Shown one piece after another: positions 37,763-49,653 of a stretch of DNA of 64,000 nucleotides. Source of the stretch: Microplitis mediator (lineage: Eukaryota > Arthropoda > Insecta > Hymenoptera > Braconidae); contig NC_079977.1 of the NCBI RefSeq assembly GCF_029852145.1, forward strand, positions 18,726,781 through 18,790,780, read 5' to 3'. A program made the translations under genes and the position numbers. The stretch's first letter is position 1, and each line of letters opens with the position of its first letter. The notes beneath the pieces were generated by a model that saw only the letters and a program-made list of their open reading frames with translations, had not been told where the DNA came from and ran no database searches.

Positions 37763-38570
37763 ATTATTAAGGTGGTCGTTAAAAATTAAATTTTCTCAGG
37801 CGCCCCATAAAAAGCTTATTTTTGGTGAAAAAATACGTGGGTAATTTGGTTTTTTCGTTTTAAGTAAAAAGAACACAATTCCGCAGGACGATCAAAGTTC
37901 ATTTTTCGATACAATCGCGGTATTTTTTAAATATCTCATTAAATATGCAGATTAAAGAAAAAAATTGCAGGATCAATTTTGTAGGAAATTAAATTTCGGA
38001 CAAAAAAGGTCATGTTCATTTTTGTTATAAAATGTGAATTTATGAAGATATTTTAAAAAAACTTTTTTAGATCTTATCAATTGGGCATTTTAAGGATTAA
38101 AAATGTTAAAAATAACGTTTTTTCTTAAATATATGCAACTTCGTAACTCGTAACATATCAATTATTGATGCTTGTTACAGTTTCTATATACTTAGAAAAA
38201 TGTTATTTTCAAAATTTGTAATCCTTAAAACGTTTTAAGAGCGTACGCTCAATTCATCAGATCTAAAAAAGTTTTTTTAAAATATCTTCATAAATACACA
38301 TTTTATAAAAAAAATGAATATCACCTTTTTTGTCAAGAATTTTATTTCCTACAAAATTGTTCTCATAGTTTTTTCCTCTAATCTGCATATTTCATGAGAT
38401 ATTTCAAAAAAACCGCGATTGTATCGAAAAATGAACTCTGATCGTCCTGCGGCACGTGTTTTTTTTACTTAAAACGAAAAAAACCAAGTTACCCACGTAT
38501 TTTTTCACCAAAAAGAAGCTTTTTATGGGGCGTCTGAGAAAATTTAATTTTTAACGACCACCTTAATAAT
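37763..38570. mobile_element. 808-bp fold-back element, ends TTAAGGTGGTCG / CGACCACCTTAA
   Basis: Two arms of about 390 bp are reverse complements with modest divergence; the axis is near 38166. Both outer edges read TTAA next to GGTGGTCGTTAAAAATTAAA, and symmetry continues for four more bases outside TTAA. A TTAA target is characteristic of piggyBac-type insertion, but here it could equally be part of the inverted repeat. No coding frame. Confidence 0.8.
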
Positions 38571-41044
38571 CATTGGATGTGAAGGAAAAATAAAGAAAAT
38601 TTTAATAGTTTGCATCATATAAGGAAAGTCATGAACATTTTTCGACTGACACTTTCGATTTTGGAAAAAGTTTAACTTCCGACTTTAAATTGTTAGTTTT
38701 TTATTTGTTAATTACTATTTATTATTAAACTTCACAGTAAAAGATTTCAGTTACTTTTAATTTCAAAGATGATATTTTTAAAAAAGCAATTACATACTTT
38801 TTAAAGTAATAGATTAAAAAATTTTTAAAAGTTAATTAAATTTCAAAATTATAAAAACTGTAAATATTTTCCGGTTGATTAATGAAAGACATTTGAAGTA
38901 TTTTGACACGGAGTTTTTTTATTGTAAATTGAGCAGAAAAAAATCAAATTTATTTCATACTATTTTTTTACAAAAACTAAATTTCTCGAAAACTAAAAAA
39001 AATTCGAAATAATGTTCAATTATATTTACAAAATTGATCTTGCAATTTTTAAAAAACGAACTCTTTTCATAAAATTTTGAAGGCACCCCCCTCCCCCCCA
39101 CCCTGTCGCTACTAAAGTGGCGGAAAAAAACTAAATACTTTTTTTTTCGAGGCTCATATGAAAATTTATTGGCTCAAGTGTCAAAAACCCTTTCCAAACC
39201 TCAGCTCCATAATAAACTTCCAAAACGTTGCTCACAAATTTCGAAAATTTTAAAAAATTCAACTTTAAATTTTCTTACTCGAAAAATGAAAATAAATTCT
39301 CGGGATCTCGTTATCGTTCTCTTAAACTTTAAACTAAAATTCTCACTAAACTACTTAAGATACGATATAAATTAATAAGACCAATTTTGTAGAAAATTGA
39401 ACCCTCTACAAAAAAGGTCATCATCAATTTTACTGTAAATTTAATACTTTAGCTGTAATAAATCTTCAAAGTTAAATAAATTAAATATTAAATTTTAATC
39501 AATTCGATCGATCTCCTTCTTTCATTCTATCTAAAATTATCACTTAACTATTAAAGATACGATAAAAACTCACTCAATCATTTTTACAGCAAATTTAATT
39601 CCCTACAATTAATGTCCTCATAAATTTTTACCTAAACCCAATAATTAGCTCAGAATTTAAAAAAAATAGCACTTACCTTATTACCACTCTTACATATTGT
39701 CATACTTAAATAATTAAATTTTAATTACTATTTACTTCACTACAGGTCAGGTCTTAAAATTAGATAAATAAAACATGTATTTAATTTTTTGAAGTACGTT
39801 AATTATTTTTTTTTTATTTATTTTTTTTTTTTATAAAAAAAAACTCTTTATAATTTTTAAATTTGGTAATTCGGTTTTTATAATTTAGCTGATTTAATTT
39901 AACATTTATTTATTTATATATATATAATTATTATATAATAATAATAAAAATAAAAAAAATTAATAATAATAATAATAATAATAAAAAGTGACAAGATAAA
40001 ATGCGTTGGCGTATTTACAATAAAATTACAATTTTACAATCTTATTAAATAAATTATCAATTTTTTTTTATTTAGAACATTTTTTAATTTCTTAGTGCAT
40101 AAGAAATATTTTTTTTATAACACTATCTAGCGCAGTATTTACAAAAATTTATAGATGTACAATTTATTTACATAAAATAATATTTTTTAAGTATTTTTAT
40201 TTTCCCTTAAAAATTAAGACTTTTTAAAATTTTTTATAAAAAAAAAATTTTAAAAGTCTTTTTACAAATTAAAAAATAAATTTTTACATGGATTTACTTT
40301 ATTTAAATAAGCGTTAACTCGATTTATTTCGAATAAAAGGAGCGCACAGTCGGCAGGTTAATTACTGGAAGTATGTTCAACTTTGATTGCTTTTATCTAA
40401 GTGATTTAAAGTGATAAATGTATTGAAAACGTGGTTACGGAATCGGAAATTTACTTCTCTACAATTTTGTACCTCATGAAAATTATCATCATGTCAATGG
40501 TTTAGAACTTATGGCAGAAATAATAAATGTATTGAAAAATAATTAAATTTAGTGTGTGACCTTGAGTATTCAAAACCCTGTAACTTTTTTAAATACCATT
40601 TTATCGATATCATTGACAGGAACTTTTTTGTAGAGAATTCAATTGTCTATAAGATTGTATCTGAGCACATTTTGCCTATTTGTAATATTTTCAGAGATAT
40701 TCGCTTTCTAAGTTGAAGTCTTAATTTTTTTCCAGCAATTGCACAGTCATGGGCAGAAATATGTAAAAAAAATTGTTTATATATTCTGCCCAAAATTTAT
40801 CACTATCTCATAAAAAAAGCTGTTTTCCAGTCTTTATAACGCGTACTAATTTAAAGTCTGCTTGGTGATCTTTTTCGTCTCCCAGAATAATAAAAAAAGT
40901 ATGTACAAATAGCGTGGGAGATTAAAGAACAAGAGGCCGTAAAAACATAATAAATCTAGCAGACAGCAAAAAAAAAAAAAAACAAGATTTCTGTTCTAAA
41001 TAAGTCGTACAAAAATCTTAGCTTTCCGTAAAAAAAAATCTTAC
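38571..41044. other. AT-rich intergenic sequence downstream of the Toll gene
   Basis: Holds diverged CTACAAA-type words (39388, 39583, 40450, 40629) and ATA/ATT runs near 39925-39985. It presumably includes the 3' untranslated region of the minus-strand Toll gene adjacent to 41044. Confidence 0.45.
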
Positions 41045-44000
41045 CTAAACAAAATAAGTACGCGGGTTTATAGTTCCCTGATTGGTGGGAGGTTCAGGGA
41101 TAGTGCTGTAGAGATGACTACCCCTTGAAGAAAGGCTAGCTGGTCTTCCATTAACGCCATGTAGAGCACTGTAACCATGATGCTGATGTTCGGCTCCACT
41201 GTCCTCGTCTTCAGTCCTGCTGGAAGCCGAGCTGACGTAGGTTGACTGTGTGGGTGTAGGCGTAGGTGCGTGATGAACTGGAGCCACCAAAATGCCATTT
41301 GGTTTCGTCCAGAGATCAGCAGGAGCCGAGGGAGCGGCTGTGTAACGTGCAGGTACCCTCATACCCGGAGCTCTAGCTGATCCTGGACATCTGTCGACTT
41401 TTTTCCCACTGCTTTTGTCTTCTGGATCCGGCATAGCGAATCGCAATTTTTCCCAGAATCGCTTGTCACCCCAGACAATTACTTCGCAGGTTTGCAGAAG
41501 CAACTGTAGTTCCGGGTCATTCCTGGGTGCTTCTGCTGCTAGAAGTAAGACGACCCGTCTTCTACGAGAGCTGGGTCTGATAGTTTCTAATGCACAACGT
41601 AGTGCACTTCTGAATTCTATGTGCTGCCACTCGTTGGCCAGAAAAACTGGTGAGAATACGAGGACGATTCGTCTGGCAGCTCCAGCTGCTGGTGGAAGAG
41701 CTTCTTGAGGCCTGGCTGGAGGCAGGTCACGATAGTGAAGGCACAAAGAGAGACCGGATTGCTCTAACTCGGCTGATAGACAACCAGAAACAAAGTCTTG
41801 GTCACGCTCATTGTAGATGATGTATCCGTCGTACAAACGGTCACGCTCTTCGTCAGGTAAAGTCACTGGTTTGCCTAGTCTCCAGCCATATCTTGAATGC
41901 AGCCAAAGTCTGACATCCTGACGGAAAGCAAAAGCCAGTGCCGTGACTAGACAGACTACTATGATGACAACCAAAGCTCCAGCAAGTAATGGAACAAAAT
42001 TATTTGAACTTTTGCTTATTTCACGAGATACAGCTTCAGTTGATGGATCTCCACAACGTCTTAAAGCTTCAGCCAGAGTTTCAGTACCATCTTTACAGTA
42101 CATTTTTTCAGCATCTCCATCAGGATGATGTGCCAGCCAAACTTTTAGCTTAGCAGTATTAATACACTCACAATTCCACGCGTTTCCTTCGAGAGCAACA
42201 CGTGCGCCGGCTCCCGCATCAGCAAGCACTTCCCACGGGCGAAAATCTACAATACGATTGCTATCTAATCTAAGAACTTGTAGACTCTTCATTTTATTGA
42301 AGGTCGTGTTGCCTACCATTGCGATTGCATTATGATCTAGATACAGTTCAGACAATTGTTCTAATTGATCAAACTCAAAACCACGTAATTCACGTAAGCC
42401 GTTATCTTCTAAATGCAACACTCTCAATGAAGGCGCGCCATTGAATGTCCGATTATGCAAAGTATTTATTTTACTGTTATTCAAAAACAACACTTCCAAC
42501 CGGCGCTTACCAATAAAAACATGACTACCAAGGTCACCAAGATTATTACCGTCTAAATATATTTCCGTTGCGTCCATGGGTATTCTCTCAGGCACCATTT
42601 TGTAACCACCATTTGAACAATCAACAACATTACTCGACCAACTGTGGTCGTGATAGCACGAACAATTGTCTGGGCACGTCATTTCACAGTCACAAGCATC
42701 GAAATCACAGCAATGGCACAATGCAAAACAGTGGGCGTCATAATGACAGAGAAAGTCTTTTGGTTTTAATGACAATAAAGGTCTTTTGGGACTTGCCCGC
42801 TTGTGTACCATTTCACACATTACCGCATCAAGGTCCATCACACGTGGGTGCTGACGTGATCGCGAGAGGTCATTTATCTTGGGTAACCACTCCATTGAAC
42901 AATCACATAAAATAGGATTATCACCAATATAAAACTCAGGAATATTACGATCCATTGGTACCTCCTGTATTCCTAAAGCCGTTAAGTCTAGATGACGGAT
43001 TTCATTACCGTAAAGCACAACTTTCTCAAGACTCGTTTTACGCAGGAACGTACTGGGGGCCACACTCCGAATATTGTTATTATTGAGGAATAAAGTTTCT
43101 ATCCCATCTGGAATACTTGATTCCATAATTTCGGTTATGAGATTCCAACTGGCATCCAGCATCTTGATTTTCAAATTTCCGTGAACTGTATAGTAATTTC
43201 CCAGCTCACTTATCTGGTTGTTGTGCATGTCCAGCCACTCTAAATTTGCTGGCAAATAACTGTAATCGAACCACAGCAACTTATTGTCCGAAATATTCAA
43301 CCAAACGAGCGTCGTTGCAGTCGTAAAGACCCCGCGGATCTCGGTCAACTGATTACCGTCCAAACGAACAGCACGCAGAACTGAATTGCTAGCAAATGCA
43401 TTCTGTTCAACGTGTCTTATCACATTGCTCGCTAAATTAAGCACTTGAAGAGCTGGCAGTGTTGAAAACGTATCACGAGATATATTTTCTAATTTATTGT
43501 CCACTAGACGAAGTCCATAGAGTTCATTTAACCCATAAAAAGATTCATTGTCCACTTTAGATATTTTATTATTACCCAGGTCAAGGGTCTTGAGAGTTTT
43601 TAACTCGCGAATCGACTCTGGGATTTCAGTAAACGCGTTTCCGCTCAATGAAATATCTTGAAGGTTGGTCAGGTTACTAAACGTACGTCTGTGTAAAATT
43701 CTCAGCTTATTGCCGTCCAAGAATAGTTGCATCACAGAATTCAATCCTAGAGTATGAGTTGCTTCGAACCTGGTGATCCGGTTGTGAGAGAGCGTCAATG
43801 ATTGCAAGTTTTGTAATGCACTGAAACATCCGTCCACTAAAATATCGATATTATTGTGTTCTAATTTGAGAATCTGTAGACTAACGAGTCCTTTGAAGAC
43901 ACTACTGTCTATTTTGGTCAACGCATTGAAAGACAGATCAAGAAATAGCAATTCGCGGAGACGTGTAAAGGTATCACGGTTGACCCAATGACTGGTGAGC

Positions 44001-44941
44001 TCATTGCTGCTGAGATCCAGGTTCTTCAGCTTGGTAAGATTGTCCAGGAGACCTGGGGCTATCACTGAAAGCGAGTTGTTGCTGAGGACCAGCTCCAGGA
44101 GATCTGCAGTATCCGAGAAAAGCTCCGGAGGTAAAGCGACTAGTCGGTTGCTGGATATGTTGAGTTTCATGAGTTGTCCAAGACCTGCTAGTGCATGATC
44201 ACCAACATGACGGATCTTATTGTCTTGTAGCATCAGTGCTTTTAGTTTCTTGAGCGCGACGAATGAATTATCCGGCAGGACACTCATGTCATTGTCACTT
44301 AAGTCGAGAGATTCAAGGTTCGGCGTGCAAGCTGAGGTCCAGTCAGTGAAACCGAGCGACACAGTATCCTGTAACTTGTTACGCGTCAAATTAAGTTTCT
44401 TCAAATTAGTAACTGGACACAGGATCTCAGCGGGAAGGGTCCAGATATTATTATCCGGCAAATAGAGCTCTTGTAACGCGTCAAGGCCTCTCAGAGAATC
44501 CCGATGAAGTTCGAGGGTCATTCCGGACCAGTCATTATTAAAACTTTGCAAGGTTAATAACTGAAGGGTTTTTAGTGCAGAAAACGCACCCGCGGGCACA
44601 TAACGAACTTTGCACTTTTCAACATCCAGAGTCCGAAGATTTTTACAGGCCCCCAGGAAATTTGTGTTCTCAAACTGGCTCTCAAATAAAAGTACGTCAT
44701 TGCACTGAAGTTTTAAATTCTCAATTGACTCCAACTGAATTGATGAAAGATTTCCGATTATTTCTTCAGCACTACCGATTGTCCGTAATTTACAGCCGAG
44801 GGTCTGGATGTTGGTGTTTGAATTCGACCAGTCACAGCCACGAGGAGCCTCGAGACTCGTTATGCTGCGGGCTGTTGTCGTCTCATAGGTTATTGTGCCC
44901 AATAAAATAATACCAAATAATATATCTAATGTCCACGACAT
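41045..44941 (-). CDS. Toll-like receptor (long insect Toll type), single exon, 1298 aa
   Basis: A cell-surface receptor of the Toll family. Signal peptide about residues 1-25. Ectodomain of about 20 leucine-rich repeats to about 675, then a cysteine cluster (CDC at 679-681, running into CHCC..CDCEMTCPDNCSCYHD) forming LRR C-cap plus N-cap. A second short LRR block follows, then a second C-cap (WNCEC, Cys924). Transmembrane helix about 982-1006. TIR domain 1036-1172: box 1 YDGYIIY, box 2 CLHYRDLPP (Arg1071, Asp1072), box 3 FW (1162-1163). The cytoplasmic tail is about 125 residues, ending NPRTYFV. The double cysteine-cap layout, long tail and lack of introns fit the Toll-2/6/7/8/10 group, which act in epithelial patterning and some immune responses. 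The TIR is unusually divergent (NEWQHIEF instead of the usual NEWCRFEF type, Ala-Pro-rich loop after box 2), so I leave the subtype open. The ATG context CAGCAAAAATG is good. Confidence 0.95.
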   Translation of the reverse strand: MSWTLDILFGIILLGTITYETTTARSITSLEAPRGCDWSNSNTNIQTLGCKLRTIGSAEEIIGNLSSIQLESIENLKLQCNDVLLFESQFENTNFLGACKNLRTLDVEKCKVRYVPAGAFSALKTLQLLTLQSFNNDWSGMTLELHRDSLRGLDALQELYLPDNNIWTLPAEILCPVTNLKKLNLTRNKLQDTVSLGFTDWTSACTPNLESLDLSDNDMSVLPDNSFVALKKLKALMLQDNKIRHVGDHALAGLGQLMKLNISSNRLVALPPELFSDTADLLELVLSNNSLSVIAPGLLDNLTKLKNLDLSSNELTSHWVNRDTFTRLRELLFLDLSFNALTKIDSSVFKGLVSLQILKLEHNNIDILVDGCFSALQNLQSLTLSHNRITRFEATHTLGLNSVMQLFLDGNKLRILHRRTFSNLTNLQDISLSGNAFTEIPESIRELKTLKTLDLGNNKISKVDNESFYGLNELYGLRLVDNKLENISRDTFSTLPALQVLNLASNVIRHVEQNAFASNSVLRAVRLDGNQLTEIRGVFTTATTLVWLNISDNKLLWFDYSYLPANLEWLDMHNNQISELGNYYTVHGNLKIKMLDASWNLITEIMESSIPDGIETLFLNNNNIRSVAPSTFLRKTSLEKVVLYGNEIRHLDLTALGIQEVPMDRNIPEFYIGDNPILCDCSMEWLPKINDLSRSRQHPRVMDLDAVMCEMVHKRASPKRPLLSLKPKDFLCHYDAHCFALCHCCDFDACDCEMTCPDNCSCYHDHSWSSNVVDCSNGGYKMVPERIPMDATEIYLDGNNLGDLGSHVFIGKRRLEVLFLNNSKINTLHNRTFNGAPSLRVLHLEDNGLRELRGFEFDQLEQLSELYLDHNAIAMVGNTTFNKMKSLQVLRLDSNRIVDFRPWEVLADAGAGARVALEGNAWNCECINTAKLKVWLAHHPDGDAEKMYCKDGTETLAEALRRCGDPSTEAVSREISKSSNNFVPLLAGALVVIIVVCLVTALAFAFRQDVRLWLHSRYGWRLGKPVTLPDEERDRLYDGYIIYNERDQDFVSGCLSAELEQSGLSLCLHYRDLPPARPQEALPPAAGAARRIVLVFSPVFLANEWQHIEFRSALRCALETIRPSSRRRRVVLLLAAEAPRNDPELQLLLQTCEVIVWGDKRFWEKLRFAMPDPEDKSSGKKVDRCPGSARAPGMRVPARYTAAPSAPADLWTKPNGILVAPVHHAPTPTPTQSTYVSSASSRTEDEDSGAEHQHHGYSALHGVNGRPASLSSRGSHLYSTIPEPPTNQGTINPRTYFV

Positions 44942-45420
44942 TTTTGCTGATATTTATGGACACTTATTAATAAATATAAATATAATTATTTGTCACGCAC
45001 ACATCACTGGTACTTAAGACTTATTATCTAATCCGTTATTGTAGCATCGCGTAAATTTAAGTGACCACCGTTATGACGTTTCACGTTGAGCGTCGGTGGG
45101 TAACTGACGATCTGCGGTGCGTGAGTCCACCAAGACGCTCCTGCCCCCACTCCTTGTTGTTCCCACTCCGACCTCAACCAGAGATTCTCGGAATCCCTTC
45201 CCGAGTCTCCTGTCTTTGTTTAGGGTTACGTTGTAACTGTGGAACTCGTCTAGCGCTAAGTGGGGGGTTAAGGGTTTGCGGAGTGAAGAGTAAATAGGAA
45301 GGGGACGATGAGGGGGAAGAAGAGCCAAGAGGGAACAAGGGAGAGAATGGTATAGCCGGACTACGCTACTTACTGGGTAAACATTGGAGGCACGCCGGCA
45401 CTTGTGTGTGAACATCAATA
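44942..45420 (-). promoter_or_regulatory. probable 5' leader and promoter region of the Toll gene
   Basis: Immediately upstream of the Toll start on the minus strand. Between about 45060 and 45400 the sequence is markedly richer in G+C than the surroundings, and GTCAGTTACC near 45095 (minus strand) resembles an insect initiator. No TATA box seen. The short open frames on both strands here have no recognisable product. Confidence 0.4.
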
Positions 45421-47675
45421 GAAGTGGACATCCTAACTATTTCGTGGGGGGAAATGGGCAGAGGGGGAGTTATTTAGAGTTGATTTTATTTATTAGCGAT
45501 TGTTTTATTATTTATTAGCGTCATTTATTTTGTTACTGATAGCTGGGTTAAATGGTCACTTTTGCTGTAAAATAAACCCATAAATTGTAGATTTTTTTTT
45601 TTTTCAGGTGTTACAGTAAATTTTAGTGTCGATATTTTTAAAAAATATTAACAGCAAATATTTATAGCGGCATCTTCATACTCTTGAGAAGTCGATAAAA
45701 TTCACTGACCTAATTATTAAAATATCGAGCAAACTTTTGTTTAAATTACGTCTATAAATTTACGGTTAAATATGCTGTCGGTAAACGAAATATAAGCGAC
45801 TGAAAAATTAAATATATTAATATTTGTCTGGATAAAAATAAATAGAGAGTCAACGCTTGAAACAATTTTTCTATTTATTCATATTTCGAGTTCGTACTGA
45901 TAAAAATCTATAATTTTTAATAAGTGGAAAAATTGAAAATTAGTTAGTCATTTAAAAATTGAAATCATTTATTGAATAAAATATAAGGAACCGATTCTTC
46001 GATGACTTATGTCTAGACATTTCATAAATTTATTCTCTTGAATAATTTGTTCAATAAAAAATAAAAATAATAGGACATTTGCTAGAAATAATTTGTCTAG
46101 AAACGACATAAAAAAGTAAACGGTTATTAAATTAGCGGAATGTGGAACAAAATGGTCACTTGCACTTCTATTTACATATTTACTTTTTACCGAGTAATAT
46201 TTATCTCAATGTTAAGTACTCATGCTCATTCTGCTCCATTATCTTGATAACTTATCGTTGCTTTTTTATGTTTTCATATTTATTTTTAATTTTCACAATT
46301 TCTACGTCAATTACTTTTCTTTTTCTATTTGCATCTTGTAAACTTTCGAAGATACGTAAAAATTTGTTAGGACCTTTTTTGTAGCTGTTAAAATTTTCTA
46401 TGAAAAAGCTTCTTACAATTTTTTATGAATATCTAAAATTTAACGAGATGTAGTATAAAAACTAAAACTGTAAAAAATTTCTGTAACAATTATACTTTCA
46501 TATAAATGAATTACAGTTCCTGTTAATAAAAGCTGACCATTTTACCTCAAGTATTAAATAGTAGAAGAAATGTACTTGACACAAAAACAATTTTACTAAG
46601 TATAAGTATTTAAAATGTCCTTGGCCATGTGTTTGACATCCAAGTATCTAGCTAAACAAATCGCAGCCGTTTTAATCTATACATATATACACATACATAA
46701 ATGTCATGTATATATCTGCTCATCTTGTTTCTTGTTATTTTATTCTCTCCGTACTACTGTCTTGTCTACTCCCTTTTTATTTTTCTTAGTTCTTTGGTGC
46801 TTATCCAATTCAAACGAACCGCTCAGCTTGTTGCCTAGCACCCTACACGTGTGAAACCCATTTTTCGTATGCCCCCATGCTATTTTATTATACATACTAA
46901 GCTGTACATCAAAATTTTTGGATCTCAACCATGCCCTCGTTAAACAAACCTCCGATAAAAAAACTAACTTTTTACTCAATTCTAAATTAGCTATATCTCA
47001 TTCGAAAATATATATAAATAGACATCATGGGTGCTTATTAGAAAGCTTGTTAAATTTCCTACAGCTTTTCTTCTCTCAGAATTCCTCCCACATTCGTTTT
47101 TTAGAAAGCTACAGCCATTGGATCCCAACGATTCAAAAAATTGCCATTTTTGGCCCTTTGTCTATTTTTCTACATAAAACTCCTAATATCTCCTAAACTA
47201 TTGAAGTTACAAAAATTACACGGTAGAGTAAAGTTGTAGCTTACAAAATTTCCTATCCAATAGTCATACACAATTTTTAATTATTTTTAATAGTTACTGA
47301 GATATCCAATGGCAAAAAATTCAAAATTTGACTGGCGCCCAATCGAGCCAGGGGGAATTTTTTTTTTCGTTAGTTTTTATTGAAATAAAAATAAATAAGA
47401 GTACGTAGGGCTTGTTTGTCATGGGGATCTTGAAGCAATTACTTAAAAAGTCAGTAAAAAAAATTATATAAGTAAATAAAGGGAATGGAAATGAGAGAGT
47501 AAAAGACTTATAGCTGTAGTCGTGGTCAATAAAATGAAACAAGCAGTACAACAAGTTTACAAGTTTTTAAATAAAGTTAAGGATATAAGTAACAAGCTTC
47601 GGGGATAGGAAAGGAGAATAATCGGAGCCAAGAAAATATCACAACACGAATTGTAAGAAGAAGAAGAAGAACAAG
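45421..47675. other. AT-rich, no gene recognised
   Basis: Diverged CTACAAA-type repeat words near 46377 and 47230. Nothing with coding support. Confidence 0.4.
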
Positions 47676-49653
47676 TTAAATAATAAAAATAAATAAAGAA
47701 TGAATAGAAAGAAGGCACAAGGCCACACGAAACGACTGATTTCGTCGTGTATTGCCTGATTTATTGGTCTCGTTGTTGAATTCTCGTTGATCGGTGTGTT
47801 TGATAGCGGTTAACTTGGACAGTAAACCCAGATCAGAGAATGTACTCTTGTCTACTCTACTACAGTTGTTGTGTCGAGATCTTGGACGCTGTGGAAAGAG
47901 GAATTGATACAAGAGAGTTAAATAATAAATTCAATGGGAATTCTGTTGGCAAGACTGAGATGGTCATTTCGGTGATCAAATTCGAGAAGAGAGACTGAAT
48001 GAGATTAAAGAGGTTTATAAAGAGTTGAGTAGATTGAGTGAGCGTTGGAATGATGGAAGACCAGACATGTCCGTACGGTGACGGGTACATCCACTTTTGA
48101 ATTCGGATAACGTCCTATTAGTCTCTTCGTCACTTATTCCTTTACTTTTACGCTCTTTGGGATACTTTGAATATTTTTTATGTGACGTGACTACTCTTTG
48201 AAGTTTTGGAAGTTGGTTTTTTTATTTTGGGGGATAATAATTTTTTTGTATAGGCAGAGAATGTGGAAATTTTGAGAAAAACTAGGGAAGTTTGAAACTA
48301 TAAGAATTTGATCTGATGGGATGTCTGGATGAGACATGATCGTATAGAGAATATAAAAAATGCGTATTGGGCATTGAGATGTCTAGATTCTTAGACGGCT
48401 ATTCAAAATTAAAGAAAAAATTTTCCGTGACTTGTTTGGAATATAAAAAGTTTGAAAAAATCTATGAAAAAATTTTGTGTTGGCTTTATGGGTGATAATT
48501 GGTAGTAAAAAATTTTTTGGATCAATTTTGATGAAAAGACATGAAAGCATTGGGTTCAAGCTTTATTTTCGTTTTTTTTAAATTATTTTAAGCTGATTTG
48601 TTTGCGAGTTATCGAAGTCCGAAGCAAAAAAACGGATTTTCATACAAATTACCATAACTCGCCTTCTAATTATCGTAGGGAGCTGAGGAAAATTTCAAAT
48701 TGAAGCTTAAATTACAGACAATGCTTCACTTTCAATCAAATTGAGGAAATTAATTTTTTTTTAAAGCTGCATCAAAAATAAAACGAAAAAAAAATTTGAC
48801 TTTTCACCATTTTCAGTTTTCTTTCCCCGGATTATCAGAATAATTTTTCCGATCAAAATGATCTACTGCACTTCAAACTAGAGCTTTCAAGCCTCCAAAA
48901 AAAATCTTTAGATCTCAGAATCTCAAATACAACAAAAGTTACATCAATTTCAATATTCCGAATTTTGGAACCTTCTTTCCTATTGTCGATCTGATCTATT
49001 TTACCCCCGCCTTCGGATAAATTTAATTACCAACTAATGAATCCTGTTAATAGATACTTTTCCATTGACGTAATGAATCTAGATAAAGAATCATCAAAAC
49101 ACCCACTCGCATCCATTTTTAAACGGATCCCACTCCAATCCCGCCAAAAGTTTCTAGACTCTGACGGAAAAACGATCAAAAACTTGGCGAATTAATAATG
49201 AAAATTCAAATTGACGCAGTTTAAAATAAATGAATTGACCTGTAGCTGACTGAGACATGTGTGGTTGTAACGTGGGCTGCATTTGGTTGAATATCCATCC
49301 AACTCCGGTAACGATCGAAAGCTCAACTCGTTCAATTTAATGATGCATTTACGGGTAACCGAGTTCTCACACCAGTTTATCAAATATTTATGATCACGAC
49401 GACGTGGAATATATTTGTCATATTTATTGAATCGTCTAGGAAAGTGATACAGTCTGTTATAGTTTAAGTGGAGGTTCGAAATTGGTTGTGCATTAAAATT
49501 GTTTGATATGAAGATGAGCAATTCTGGCATAACTCTTTCTGCTTGGTCGGAAGAATAATTTGTTAAATTTTCTGATGGCATACAAGAACCTACAGGGGAT
49601 CCAACGGAGTGTGTGGATGATACACTTGAGATGGGAGGATGCCCGTCGGCAAG
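47676..49653 (-). CDS. 3' two exons of an unrecognised secreted, possibly GPI-anchored protein
   Basis: The last exon is 47676-47888 (acceptor TTTCCACAG; 70 codons plus TAA). The preceding exon ends at 49240 (donor CAG|GTCAAT) and is open back to about 49653, where CTGCCAG could be the acceptor; an in-frame TAA lies just beyond at 49663-49665. Both junctions are phase 0, so the exons join in frame across a 1.35-kb intron. The product includes ISSVSSTHSVGSPVGSC, a basic cleavage-like site YIPRRRDHKY, and cysteines in NWCENSVTRKC..GYSTKCSPRYNHTC. It ends in a hydrophobic tail, FRVALCLLSIHSLFIFII, with no following charged segment, as in GPI-anchor signals. Upstream exons were not found. I do not recognise the family. 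Supporting a real gene, part of this exon has a degenerate second copy nearby (50079-50236). Confidence 0.55.

Noticed and set aside
42568..42915. Open frames opposite the Toll gene
   Set aside because: Antisense shadows of the long coding exon.
45061..45418. Overlapping open frames upstream of the Toll start
   Set aside because: GC-richer leader or promoter sequence gives chance frames; no recognised protein.
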